A stretch of DNA of 64,000 bases from Paenibacillus sp. FSL K6-1096. GTDB taxonomy: Bacteria; Bacillota; Bacilli; Paenibacillales; Paenibacillaceae. The notes beneath the pieces were generated by a model. The model did not search any database. It had not been told where the DNA came from and saw only the letters and a list, made by a program, of their open reading frames with translations. Made by a program: the position numbers and the translations under genes. The stretch spans positions 6,138,001 to 6,202,000 of the forward strand of contig NZ_CP150274.1 of NCBI RefSeq assembly GCF_037977055.1. The letters run 5' to 3'. Shown in pieces: positions 33,754 through 41,888 of the stretch (the stretch's first letter is position 1; every line of letters begins with the position of its first letter).

Positions 33754-34272
33754 CTAGAGCAGCGCCTTCACTGCTGCAATGGCAGCTTCGTAATCCGGGT
33801 GCTCAGCCATCTCGCTGAGATATTCCACATAAGCCAGCTTGTCGTTCTTGTCCACCACGAAGATGGAGCGCATATCAAGACGGAATTCCTTGATCAGCAC
33901 GCCATAGGCTTGTCCGAAAGAGGCTGCTTTGTGATCGGACAACGTAATGACACTGTCAATGCCGGCGGCGCCGCACCAGCGGGCCTGGGCGAAAGGCAGG
34001 TCCATGCTGATCGTGAGGATCACCACATTGTCGCCGAGCCCGGCGGCTTCGCTGTTGAAGCGGCGGGTCTGGGCATCGCACACACCGGTGTCCAGAGAAG
34101 GTACAACGCTGATGAGCTTGATTTTGCCGGCGTAATCGGCTAGCGTAGCTTCTTCCAGCAGATTCTTGCTTACTGTGAATGGCGGTGCGGAATCTCCGGC
34201 CTTAAGTTCCGGTCCTAAGAGAGTAATGGGGCTGCCCTTAAACGTAGCTGCGCCTGTTCGTTCTTGCGTCAT
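33754..34272 (-). CDS. tpx: Thiol peroxidase (2-Cys peroxiredoxin, Tpx)
   Basis: Reduces H2O2 and alkyl hydroperoxides with thioredoxin. 172 residues. Peroxidatic Cys at about 65 in PSLDTGVCDAQTRRFN and resolving Cys at about 100 in FAQARWCGAAGI, the spacing typical of Tpx. The N-terminus MTQERTGAATFKGSPITLLG is family-like. ATG 34272 is followed upstream by AAGGAGG; the frame stays open to 34395 but the extra part overlaps the divergent rhomboid gene start and has no ribosome binding site. Confidence 0.96.
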   Translation of the reverse strand: MTQERTGAATFKGSPITLLGPELKAGDSAPPFTVSKNLLEEATLADYAGKIKLISVVPSLDTGVCDAQTRRFNSEAAGLGDNVVILTISMDLPFAQARWCGAAGIDSVITLSDHKAASFGQAYGVLIKEFRLDMRSIFVVDKNDKLAYVEYLSEMAEHPDYEAAIAAVKALL

Positions 34273-34384
34273 GTCCTTGTATCCTCCTTGAATTGCAATA
34301 TTGGCGAATTGGTGCCAGAATAAATTATAAAGCTTTTGCAAGCTCCATGTCGAGCCGGACAACATACATAAAAGGATGGGTGTT

Positions 34385-35005
34385 ATGATTTTCATACGAT
34401 ATGAGAAGTGGAGAAGCTACCTCCGGTATTACCCGGTAACCTGTGCGCTGATCCTGGCCAATGTGATCATGTTCATCGTGCTGACGTTCAACGGCGGCTC
34501 CACGAATCTGTACACGCTTGTTGATTACGGAGCAACGGTCAATGTCGGTCCTGAGAAAGAGGAGCTGTGGCGTTATGCCACCGCTATGTTCCTGCATAAC
34601 GGCTTCGCCCATCTATTCTTCAACTGCTTCGCCCTGCTGGTATTCGCCCCTCCGCTCGAGAGGTTGATGGGCTGGTGGCGTTATGCGCTGCTATACCTGG
34701 CTGGAGGCTTCCTGGCGAATCTGCTTGGTGTAGCGGTCAGCAGCCGCGGGGACCTTGGAATTGTCTCTGTAGGGGCCTCTGGAGCGATTTACGCCGTATA
34801 TGGAGCCTTCTTCTATATTGCTGTGCTGCAAAGAGAGATGATGGATGAGAGTTCGCGCAAGACGCTCTACGGGGTTCTGGTTATGGGGATTATTATGTCC
34901 TTTGCCACGCCGCATGTAGATTATGTCGTCCATATTGGCGGCCTGATCGCCGGATTCTTCCTGTATGGGCTGATGATCCGTGTATTCAAAAGAAACAGAC
35001 GATAA
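34385..35005 (+). CDS. Rhomboid family intramembrane serine protease
   Basis: About 206 residues with six membrane segments. Catalytic dyad: Ser132 in SVGASGAIYA (GxSG motif) and His183 in DYVVHIGGLIAG. HNGFAHLFFN near residue 71 carries the conserved His-Asn of TM2. It has no soluble add-on domain, unlike B. subtilis GluP/YqgP. ATG 34385 with AAAGGATGGG upstream is preferred to ATG 34376, which overlaps that site. LysR gene starts 14 bases after its stop. Confidence 0.92.
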   Translation: MIFIRYEKWRSYLRYYPVTCALILANVIMFIVLTFNGGSTNLYTLVDYGATVNVGPEKEELWRYATAMFLHNGFAHLFFNCFALLVFAPPLERLMGWWRYALLYLAGGFLANLLGVAVSSRGDLGIVSVGASGAIYAVYGAFFYIAVLQREMMDESSRKTLYGVLVMGIIMSFATPHVDYVVHIGGLIAGFFLYGLMIRVFKRNRR

Positions 35006-35019
35006 GGAAGGGTGTAGAC

Positions 35020-35937
35020 GTGGAGCTTAGACAGCTGCAGTATTTTCTCAAGGTTGCCCAGAAAGAGCATGTCACCAAAGCCGCAGAGGAGCTGCATGTT
35101 GCCCAATCTGCTGTCAGCCGCCAGATCCATCAGCTTGAGCAGGAGCTGGGTGTGGAGCTGTTCATGCAGAAAGGAAGGAATCTGCAGCTGACCCCGGTCG
35201 GACAATTGTTCTGCAAAAGAGTGGAGTCGCTGCTTAACGAGCTGGACCGTTCGGTGGCAGAGGTACATGAATTCCTTGATCCGGAGCGCGGCGAGATCCG
35301 CATCGGCTTCCCGCACAGTCTGGGAACGCATCTTATTCCTTCGATCGTTGCGGAATTCCGCCGCCATTATCCCCATGTACGCTTCCGGTTCAAGCAGGGG
35401 ACCTACCCCTCCTTAATCAAGGATGTGATCTCAGGAGAGGTGGATCTGGCGTTCATCTCCCCGTTCCCGGAGAATGTCGGCCATGTAGCCGGAGATGTTG
35501 TAATGACGGAAGAGCTGTTCGCGATTCTTCCTCAGAATCATCCGCTGGCGGATGAGGAAGTGATCCGTCTCGCACAGCTGCGGGATGAGAAATTCGTGTT
35601 ATTCAGCCAGGGCTACTCGCTCCGGCCGATTGTGTGGCAGGCCTGCCAGCAGGCCGGATTCAAGCCGCAGATTGCCTTCGAGGGCGGCGAGACCGATACG
35701 ATCCGCGGCCTGGTTGCCGCCGGAATGGGCGTCAGCCTGCTGCCGGAGATGGCGCTGTACCAGACCAATCCGATGCAGCCGGCCCAGGTCAGGGTCGTGG
35801 AGCCGAAGGTTACCCGGACCGTCGGACTGATTCACCGGGCAGAAGGGAAGCTTCCGCTGGTAGCCCAGTCATTCCGCAACTTCCTGCTTACCTATTTCAA
35901 AGACAGACACACAGAGAATACCCCGGTCGGCTCATAG
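35020..35937 (+). CDS. LysR family transcriptional regulator (GltC-like group)
   Basis: 305 residues. Winged helix at the N-terminus: MELRQLQYFLKVAQKEHVTK, then AAEELHVAQSAVSRQIHQLE. The effector domain from about 90 contains FPHSLGTHLIPSIVAEFRRH. The Bacillales proteins of this kind (GltC, YwbI/CidR, YofA) cannot be told apart by eye. GTG start at 35020 after AAGGAAGGG. Cotranscription with the rhomboid gene is likely. A long perfect inverted repeat spans its stop codon (35910-35958). Confidence 0.9.
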   Translation: MELRQLQYFLKVAQKEHVTKAAEELHVAQSAVSRQIHQLEQELGVELFMQKGRNLQLTPVGQLFCKRVESLLNELDRSVAEVHEFLDPERGEIRIGFPHSLGTHLIPSIVAEFRRHYPHVRFRFKQGTYPSLIKDVISGEVDLAFISPFPENVGHVAGDVVMTEELFAILPQNHPLADEEVIRLAQLRDEKFVLFSQGYSLRPIVWQACQQAGFKPQIAFEGGETDTIRGLVAAGMGVSLLPEMALYQTNPMQPAQVRVVEPKVTRTVGLIHRAEGKLPLVAQSFRNFLLTYFKDRHTENTPVGS

Positions 35938-35958
35938 CCAACCGGGGTATTCTCTGTG
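35910..35958. terminator. 18-bp perfect inverted repeat over the lysR stop codon, probable terminator
   Basis: CACAGAGAATACCCCGGT (35910-35927) and its exact complement (35941-35958), 13-base loop. The left arm codes for the last residues of LysR. There is no T-run on either side. It lies between convergent genes (lysR, yugP-like). Confidence 0.6.
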
Positions 35959-35971
35959 ATGATATCTTCGG

Positions 35972-36649
35972 TTAGTCGCGGTTACCCACGAACATCAGGA
36001 TCAGACGGATCAGCTCAAGCAGCGAGACGAGTGCTGCTGCCACGTAAGTGAGGGCGGCGGCATTCAGTACCTTGGCGACCCCGCGTTCCTCTTCATGGCG
36101 GATGAAGCCCTGCTGAACCATAACCTTGCGTGCGCGGCTGCTGGCATTGAACTCAACCGGCAGGGTGACCAGCTGGAAGGCCACGGCTGCGGAGAAGAAG
36201 ATGATTCCCAGCCCGATCAGGTTAAATGAACTGAAGATGAAGCCGGCCAGCAGCATGAAAGGCGCGACGCCGGAGGCGAAGTTGACCGCCGGGAACATCC
36301 GGTGGCGGAGCGTCAGCATCGGGTAATGCTCCTTGTGCTGGATGGCGTGGCCAATCTCATGACAAGCTACAGATACTGCTGCAATCGAGCTGTCATAATA
36401 GACGGGCTCGGACAGGCGGACTACCCGGTTAATCGGGTCGTAGTGATCGGTAAGTGTGCCCTGCACCGGTTCGATCGGGACATCATAGAGTCCGTTCGCA
36501 TCCAGCATCCGGCGGGCGGCTTCATAACCGGTCAGCCCGTTCAGGTTCGGCACCTTCGACCATTTCTTGAAGTTGCCTTTGACCCTGAACTGGGCCCATA
36601 CAGATAAGATGAAAGCGGCAGCTAACAGTACATACATTAAGGCCATCAT
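35972..36649 (-). CDS. YugP family zinc metallopeptidase (PF04298)
   Basis: 225 residues. One N-terminal membrane segment, then the zinc motif CHEIGHAIQHKEHYP near residue 117, then two or three further membrane segments (about 130-150, 155-175, 200-220). Length and order fit B. subtilis YugP, an uncharacterised membrane protease. ATG 36649 follows GGAGGA. A MerR-type gene precedes it on the same strand with a 34-base gap. Confidence 0.9.
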   Translation of the reverse strand: MMALMYVLLAAAFILSVWAQFRVKGNFKKWSKVPNLNGLTGYEAARRMLDANGLYDVPIEPVQGTLTDHYDPINRVVRLSEPVYYDSSIAAVSVACHEIGHAIQHKEHYPMLTLRHRMFPAVNFASGVAPFMLLAGFIFSSFNLIGLGIIFFSAAVAFQLVTLPVEFNASSRARKVMVQQGFIRHEEERGVAKVLNAAALTYVAAALVSLLELIRLILMFVGNRD

Positions 36650-36683
36650 ATACTCTCATTCCTCCATTATTAGATACAAGCTG

Positions 36684-37115
36684 TTACATTGGCGGCCCCT
36701 GCATCAGCAGGAGGCGGATCGCTTCCATGCAGGCAACGCCCTGGGGAAGCAGCGCGGCCAGCGCCCGGTTGGCCTGTCCCGGCTTCAGCCTGTGGATCAC
36801 AGGCTCCAGCGCCCGGACCTCCCGCTCAAGCTGCTGCATCTGCAGCTCCAGCTGGACCAGCTTGCCGGAGACTTCCGCTTCGGGTGTGGCTGAATTCCAT
36901 TTGCCCATCAGGGATTTGATTTCTTCCAATGTATATTTCTCTTGCTTAAGCTGATTAATACGTTCCAGAGTGGCTAAGGTTTCATGACTGTACAGACGAT
37001 AATTCTTCATGCTTCTGGATTCGGGCGAGATCAGCCCGAGCTTCGTATAATAATCAATTGTGCGCTCACTGATGCCGGCCGCTTTGGCCAGCTCTCCGAT
37101 CCGGTATAGGGTCAT
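36684..37115 (-). CDS. MerR family transcriptional regulator
   Basis: About 143 residues. Winged helix MTLYRIGELAKAAGISERTI followed by DYYTKLGLISPESRS, then NYRLYSHETLATLERINQLK and a coiled coil (GKLVQLELQMQQLEREVRAL). There is no Cys cluster for metal sensing. It differs from GlnR, which lies near nitrogen genes in other Bacillales, although this gene is divergent from the ammonium transporter. ATG 37115 has GGAG two bases upstream and AGGTGAGG further off; a GTG at 37133 is an alternative. Confidence 0.85.
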   Translation of the reverse strand: MTLYRIGELAKAAGISERTIDYYTKLGLISPESRSMKNYRLYSHETLATLERINQLKQEKYTLEEIKSLMGKWNSATPEAEVSGKLVQLELQMQQLEREVRALEPVIHRLKPGQANRALAALLPQGVACMEAIRLLLMQGPPM

Positions 37116-37133
37116 ATCTCCAAGTTGCCTCAC

Positions 37134-37526
37134 CTCGCTACATAAGTCTGGCTGAACTACTGGCCGCTTACTATTATTAAGGATATAACTAATGATAGCA
37201 AATCGGAAACCGTACAGTCAAACGTCACACTTACTTAAAGTATATGTTGGGAATTCTGAAAAGATGCGGTATGGTGCTTCGAATTACTACATGACATATC
37301 GTGTTATGTATTTCTCCGGAATTCATCATTTGGTAAAGAGTGGAGTGCGGAAACGCTAGGTGAAAAGATTATGGTTAACGATAGCATGTTTACTAAGCCG
37401 GATTAATAAAAATACAATAAACCGTGATTAACCAGGCTGTATTCGCTGTATGCGCTTGCATAAGCAGGACGAAACCGGCTGGAAAGCCCACACAGAATAT
37501 AAATTGAAATATTCAAAAAAATAGTC
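37134..37526. other. Long AT-rich intergenic region upstream of amt
   Basis: About 400 bases without a gene between the divergent merR-like gene and amt. It is AT-rich and has a partial palindrome TGACATATCGTGTTATGTA near 37292. No RNA gene or repeat was recognised. Confidence 0.4.
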
Positions 37527-37594
37527 TTGTCAATTTACCTGACTTCTGATTATAATGACATTAAGAGTTTCACGCTTTGTTAGAAAATATAACA
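37527..37594 (+). promoter_or_regulatory. Promoter of the ammonium transporter operon with GlnR/TnrA boxes
   Basis: TTGTCA (37527-37532), 18-base spacer, TATAAT (37551-37556). TGTTAGAAAATATAACA (37578-37594) matches the TGTNA-N7-TNACA consensus of GlnR/TnrA exactly and lies just downstream of the expected start of transcription. TGTCAATTTACCTGACT (37528-37544) matches all but the last base and overlaps the -35. The placing suggests repression by GlnR (roadblock plus -35 cover) under nitrogen excess. Confidence 0.8.
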
Positions 37595-37613
37595 TTGGGG
37601 AGTGGGGTACAAT

Positions 37614-39008
37614 ATGAAAAAAAAGATGTTGATGATGTTCCTGGCCATGATTACGCTCATGATCTATCCGGTCAGCGCCTTCGCAGCTGAGGGCCCGGCC
37701 GCACCGGATCTGCAAATCGGACTTGACACTGCGTTCACGTTCCTGGCATTTATCCTTGTATTCTTCATGCAGTCCGGCTTCGCCTTGCTGGAAGCAGGCT
37801 CGGTCCGGATGAAGAATGCCGGCCACGTTGCCGGTAAGACAGTACTGACACTGGCAATTGCGAGCTTATGCTTCTGGGCCATTGGCTTCGGTCTTGGCTT
37901 CGGTAACGGCAACGGCTTCATCGGAACGACTGGCTTCTTCTACGGCGGTGATTCAACAGCCTCCGCCTTTGAATCCCTGGCCTTCTCCGATGTAACGCTG
38001 AATACGAAATTCCTGTTCCAGATGGCGTTTGCCGCTGTATCCCTGGCGATTGTATCCGGCGGTATGGCAGAACGTGCTAAACTAAGTGTATACATTATCT
38101 TCGGTATTCTCTTCTCGGTTGTGATTTATCCGGTTGTAGCTCACTGGGTATGGGGCGGCGGCTGGCTGGCTGAGCTGAGCATGCAGGATTATGCAGGTTC
38201 GACGGTAGTCCATCTCACCGGTGCGACGGCGGCAGTCGTGGCGACCATCCTATTGAAGCCTCGTCTTGGCAAGTTCAACAAAGAAGGCAAGCCGGTCATT
38301 ATTCCTGGTCATAACCAGGTGTTCACGGTACTCGGTGTAATCATTCTCTGGTTTGGCTGGTTCGGCTTCAACCCGGGCAGTGCGCTCTCTCCGATGGGCG
38401 GATTCTTCGGACACGTCGCACTCACTACGAACATTGCAGCAGCAGCAGGTGGTCTGGCAGCGCTGGTAGCTTCCTGGCTGTACTTCGGCAAATCGGATAT
38501 TCCCGCTATGCTTAACGGCGTACTGGCAGCACTCGTAGCCATTACCGGTGCCTGCGCATTCGTAGAGCCTTGGGCAGCAATCATTATCGGTCTTGTTGCC
38601 GGTGCCTTCACCTTCATGACTTCCCAGTGGCTGGAGCGTGCAGGACTGGATGATCCGATCTATGCCTTCTCCGTACACGGTATCGCCGGGATGTGGGGAG
38701 CATTGTCAACAGGTCTCTTCGCAGCACCGGATCTGATCGAGCAAGGCGGACTTGTAGGTGAAGCCGGTCTGTTCTACGGCGGCGGCTTCCATCAGCTCGG
38801 CGTTCAGGCGCTTGGTGTAGTCGGAACCTTTGTCTTCGTGGCTGTGGCCTCCTTCATCATCCTGTATGTCATGAAGCTGGTTATCGGTATCCGCGTAACA
38901 GAGGAAGAAGAATTGATGGGTCTGGATATCAGTGAGCACGGTACGTACGGCTATCCTGAGCAGATGAAGCTGATCACGGATTCCGAATCCAAAACCCTGA
39001 AACAATAA
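37614..39008 (+). CDS. amtB: Ammonium transporter (Amt/NrgA family)
   Basis: About 464 residues. Signal-like N-terminus MKKKMLMMFLAMITLMIYPV, then eleven membrane segments. DTAFTFLAFILVFFMQSGFA is the Amt TM1. MQDYAGSTVVHLTGATAA carries the first conserved pore His. FGWFGFNPGSAL and FSVHGIAGMWGAL (second pore His) follow. C-terminal cytoplasmic tail about 45 residues. In B. subtilis nrgA is followed by a PII gene (nrgB); here the next genes are a GlnD-like nucleotidyltransferase and an exonuclease. Start ATG 37614 with GGGGAG upstream. Confidence 0.95.
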   Translation: MKKKMLMMFLAMITLMIYPVSAFAAEGPAAPDLQIGLDTAFTFLAFILVFFMQSGFALLEAGSVRMKNAGHVAGKTVLTLAIASLCFWAIGFGLGFGNGNGFIGTTGFFYGGDSTASAFESLAFSDVTLNTKFLFQMAFAAVSLAIVSGGMAERAKLSVYIIFGILFSVVIYPVVAHWVWGGGWLAELSMQDYAGSTVVHLTGATAAVVATILLKPRLGKFNKEGKPVIIPGHNQVFTVLGVIILWFGWFGFNPGSALSPMGGFFGHVALTTNIAAAAGGLAALVASWLYFGKSDIPAMLNGVLAALVAITGACAFVEPWAAIIIGLVAGAFTFMTSQWLERAGLDDPIYAFSVHGIAGMWGALSTGLFAAPDLIEQGGLVGEAGLFYGGGFHQLGVQALGVVGTFVFVAVASFIILYVMKLVIGIRVTEEEELMGLDISEHGTYGYPEQMKLITDSESKTLKQ

Positions 39009-39043
39009 TAATCATCGTTCATACAGGTTGGGAGGCGGACCGA

Positions 39044-40135
39044 GTGGCTTCGTTGGAGACAGCAGATTGGAACGAAGAGGAAGCATATCAATCCATCGTA
39101 ACAGCCGGTTCGCCAGAGGAGCTTAAAGCGAGGCGTACCGCCTGCCAGCAGGTGCTTCTGAAGCAGTTGAATGTAATCCCGGTGGAGGAATGGATGTACC
39201 GGGTGAACGCAATGCACGATCAGCTGGCAAGAACGGCGGTACGCATATGTGAAGCGCAGATGAAGGAGGCAGGCTACGGCCTGCCTCCCTGTGCTTATTC
39301 CTTCATCGTATTCGGCAGCGCAGGCCGGCAGGAGGCGACGCTGTGGAGTGATCAGGATAACGGGCTGATTACACAGGAGGAGCTTGAAGGGGACCGGCAG
39401 GTTTATTTTGAGGAGTTTGGCACCAGGCTCTCCGGGATGCTTGAAGTCATCGGGTATGAGAAATGTGACGGCAGGGTGATGTGCTCCGAGCCTATGTGGC
39501 GGAAGTCGCTGGCTGAGTGGAAGCGGCAGCTGGCGGATTGGGGAGAACAGCTGGAGTGGGAGCCTGTGCGTTACCTGATTATCGCCTCGGATATGCGTCA
39601 TGTGGCAGGAAGTACAGAGCTGTCTATGGAGTGGAAGAAGGCGCTGCACGCCGGATTTGCAGGCAGCAGCCAGCTCATGACGGCAGTGCTGCGCAATACG
39701 GTCCGCCATAAGGCGACGCTTAATCTGCTTGGACAGGTGCTCACGGAGCGCTTCGGCGATAATGCCGGCGGCTTCGATGTGAAATACGGGCTCTATATTC
39801 CGCTGGTGAATATTGTGCGGCACTGGTCGCTGCTCCACGGAATCGGGGATACATCAACCTTGAAACGGCTTGAGCAGCTTGAACGGCTCGCTGAGCCGGG
39901 CCAATACAAGCATCTGGAGGAGATCAGGCAGGCCTGTCTGACCGCCTTAAGAATGCGGGTGAATACGCCGTACACCTGGACGGACGGCTTATTGTCGAGC
40001 AGTGATTACTATGCCGAGCAAGACCTGAAGAACAAGCAGCTCAGAGCCGAGCTGCGGGAGAGTCTGCTGCTGATCAGACGTCTGCATAAGGCGCTGCAGC
40101 GTCAGCTCCGGTCAGCGGAAAGGAGACAGCCATGA
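39044..40135 (+). CDS. DUF294 nucleotidyltransferase-like protein (GlnD-type NTase domain)
   Basis: 363 residues. The nucleotidyltransferase core is FIVFGSAGRQEATLWSDQDNG (residues about 87-107), with the GS...E...SDQD pattern of the DUF294/GlnB-uridylyltransferase superfamily and the two metal-binding Asp. The DUF294_C helical domain covers about 210-350. No CBS or cyclic-nucleotide domains, which many DUF294 proteins carry in front. The substrate is not known. Start GTG 39044 after GGAGGC. Its last four bases overlap the exonuclease gene (ATGA), so the two are translationally coupled. Confidence 0.88.
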   Translation: MASLETADWNEEEAYQSIVTAGSPEELKARRTACQQVLLKQLNVIPVEEWMYRVNAMHDQLARTAVRICEAQMKEAGYGLPPCAYSFIVFGSAGRQEATLWSDQDNGLITQEELEGDRQVYFEEFGTRLSGMLEVIGYEKCDGRVMCSEPMWRKSLAEWKRQLADWGEQLEWEPVRYLIIASDMRHVAGSTELSMEWKKALHAGFAGSSQLMTAVLRNTVRHKATLNLLGQVLTERFGDNAGGFDVKYGLYIPLVNIVRHWSLLHGIGDTSTLKRLEQLERLAEPGQYKHLEEIRQACLTALRMRVNTPYTWTDGLLSSSDYYAEQDLKNKQLRAELRESLLLIRRLHKALQRQLRSAERRQP

Positions 40136-40881
40136 AGGAGCCGAACAAGGGCGGAGGATTCTGGAACAATCTGAGACAAGGCGGAATGCCGTCTGCCATT
40201 GCCTCGATAAGGGGCGGGGAATCGGCGCAGCAGACTGCCCAGCAGATGGCCTTCATCCGTTCGCTGATGCGCGAGAAGCGGCGCCCGGAAGTGCTGCATA
40301 CTCCGCTCTCGGAGCTTGAGACGGTGATCTTCGATCTGGAGACCACCGGCTTCTCCCATCAGGGCGGCGATGAGATTATGTCCTTCGGAGCGGTCCGGGT
40401 GGTCGGGGAAGAGATCAAGGAAGAGGAATGCTTCTATACGCTGGTGAACTGCGCGGCCGCCATTCCCGATCATATTACCCGGCTGACCGGGATTTCGGCA
40501 GAGATGACCTCGGCGGCACCGCCGCTCATGGATGGACTTCATAACTTCATGTCTTTTGTCGGCCAGCGGGTGCTGGTGGCCCACGGCAGCGCTCATGACA
40601 AGGCCTTCCTGAATGCAGCCTTATGGAAGACCTCGAAGGTCCAGTTGACCCACCGGGTGCTGGATACGATGATGCTGGCCCGCTGGCTGGAGCCGCACCG
40701 CAGCAATTACACGCTGGATGAGCTGCTGGCCATCCATGAGATTCCGATTGTCGGCCGTCACCATGCGCTGGAGGATGCCAAAATGACCGCGAAGCTGTGG
40801 GTGGCGTATATCCGCCAGATCCTGCAGAAGGGCCAGGTAGATACGCTTGGAGACTTATATGCTTACCTGAGCAGAACATAA
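40132..40881 (+). CDS. DnaQ/PolC-type 3'-5' exonuclease (DEDDh)
   Basis: 249 residues. ExoI motif VIFDLETTGF (Asp68 and Glu70), ExoII with VLVAHGSAHDKAFL, ExoIII HHALEDAKMT (His and Asp), all metal ligands of a DEDDh nuclease. An N-terminal extension of about 60 residues (basic, Gly-rich, then helical) precedes it. It is not fused to a polymerase. DUF294 proteins and DnaQ-like exonucleases are found side by side in many bacteria, supporting a real link of unknown nature. Third gene of the amt operon. Confidence 0.9.
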   Translation: MKEPNKGGGFWNNLRQGGMPSAIASIRGGESAQQTAQQMAFIRSLMREKRRPEVLHTPLSELETVIFDLETTGFSHQGGDEIMSFGAVRVVGEEIKEEECFYTLVNCAAAIPDHITRLTGISAEMTSAAPPLMDGLHNFMSFVGQRVLVAHGSAHDKAFLNAALWKTSKVQLTHRVLDTMMLARWLEPHRSNYTLDELLAIHEIPIVGRHHALEDAKMTAKLWVAYIRQILQKGQVDTLGDLYAYLSRT

Positions 40882-41133
40882 AGAAGGGTGTAAAGGCAGC
40901 GGGTCAGGCGCTACGTTGTGCGTTGGCCTTAGGGACAAAGCAATGCCGCCCGCTGCGGCAGCGCCAGCAGTGATTCGCAGGACAACCTGCGGGTACTGGT
41001 GGGCAGAGGCTTCCCCAGCTTCTGCTGCATGGAGCTCTCCAGGTTAACCGGCCGGGTGATTTCCCTGGTATGCTGTCAGCTTTACCCCTCTCTCTTCATG
41101 GGATTTCGTCTATGACGGAATCCTCTTTTTTTT
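40882..41133 (+). ncRNA. Compact multi-hairpin RNA of unknown family
   Basis: Starts right after the exonuclease stop. P1 closes the structure: GGGTGTAAAG (40886-40895) with CTTTACCC (41080-41087), two-base bulge. P2: GCAGCGGG (40896-40903) with CCCGCTGC (40949-40956), enclosing AGGC/GCCT (40906-40909, 40926-40929). P3: CCAGCAGT (40964-40971) with ACTGGTGG (40995-41002) around CGCAGG-ACAA-CCTGCG. P4: GCAGAGGCT (41003-41011) with AGCTTCTGC (41017-41025). P5: CCAGG (41039-41043) with CCTGG (41064-41068). A separate terminator ends it. No SRP, RNase P, tmRNA, T-box or riboswitch core that I know is present. No clear own promoter, so it may be cut from the operon's 3' end. Confidence 0.6.
41101..41133 (+). 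terminator. Terminator after the structured RNA
   Basis: GGATTTCGTC (41101-41110) with GACGGAATCC (41114-41123), one G-U pair, then a T-run. It also closes the amt operon. Confidence 0.9.
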
Positions 41134-41164
41134 GCTCCAAGCTGAATGTCTGTAAATCGAACGT

Positions 41165-41192
41165 TTGAAACTGGAGGCGGCGGGGGTACAAT
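41165..41192 (+). promoter_or_regulatory. Promoter of the ResA-like gene
   Basis: TTGAAA (41165-41170), 16-base spacer, TACAAT (41187-41192), downstream of the terminator; so the next gene does not depend on the RNA region. Confidence 0.65.
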
Positions 41193-41227
41193 AGAGAGAA
41201 ATCCCCCAAGCAAAGGAACTGACTCCG

Positions 41228-41791
41228 ATGAAAGCAGTCCATACAAGGAACATAGTTGTCCTGGTCCTGATTGCCGGTCTGGCCGTCTTCGCTATAGCGC
41301 ATGCAATCAAGTCTGAGCCGCAGGCCGTACCTGTGATGCAGCAGCAGTCGGCAGAATTGCAGAGCGGGGCTTATACAGGCCAGCAGGCTCCGTCCTTCAC
41401 GCTGGCGGAAGGCGGCAAAGAGTATAAGGTGGATGGGCCGAGGGAGAAGGCGGTCATCCTCAATTTCTGGGCCTCCTGGTGTGACCCCTGCAAGCAGGAA
41501 GCGCCGGAGCTGAACAAGCTGGCGATGAAATACAGCGAGGTGCTGGAGATCTACGGAATCAATGTGACCAGCCAGGATTACAAGCCCAATGCAGAACGGT
41601 TCGTGAAGAAGTATATGCTGACTTTTCCGGTGATGTATGACCTGAAGGGCCAGATCTTCGACAAGTATAACGGAGCCGTATTTCCGACTAACGTCCTGAT
41701 TGATAAGAACGGCGTGGTCAGCGAGGTTATTCTGGGTGTTCTAAGCAGCGAGGAGCTGGAGAAAAAGATCATCGCCCTGACCGGCTCTTAG
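41228..41791 (+). CDS. TlpA/ResA-like membrane-anchored thiol-disulfide oxidoreductase
   Basis: 187 residues. One N-terminal membrane anchor (about 8-26), then a thioredoxin fold facing outside. Redox motif WASWCDPCKQEAPEL with Cys85-Asp-Pro-Cys88. FPTNVLIDKNG carries the cis-Pro region. The usual ResA motif is CEPC; the CDPC variant is seen in related proteins. Cytochrome c maturation (ResA) and spore cortex (StoA) proteins look alike; no ccdA or resBC is near. It ends at a terminator. Confidence 0.92.
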   Translation: MKAVHTRNIVVLVLIAGLAVFAIAHAIKSEPQAVPVMQQQSAELQSGAYTGQQAPSFTLAEGGKEYKVDGPREKAVILNFWASWCDPCKQEAPELNKLAMKYSEVLEIYGINVTSQDYKPNAERFVKKYMLTFPVMYDLKGQIFDKYNGAVFPTNVLIDKNGVVSEVILGVLSSEELEKKIIALTGS

Positions 41792-41817
41792 CCGGGAGCC
41801 ATGGGCCATGACAAGCT

Positions 41818-41862
41818 AAAAGCCCTCCAAAGGCGGATCACGTCCGCTTCTGGAGGGCTTTC
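41818..41862. terminator. Bidirectional terminator between resA-like gene and cimA
   Basis: AAAAGCCCTCCA and TGGAGGGCTTT, with inner GCGGA/TCCGC. Confidence 0.9.
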
Positions 41863-41888
41863 ATTATTATCTAAGGGGCACAATACGC

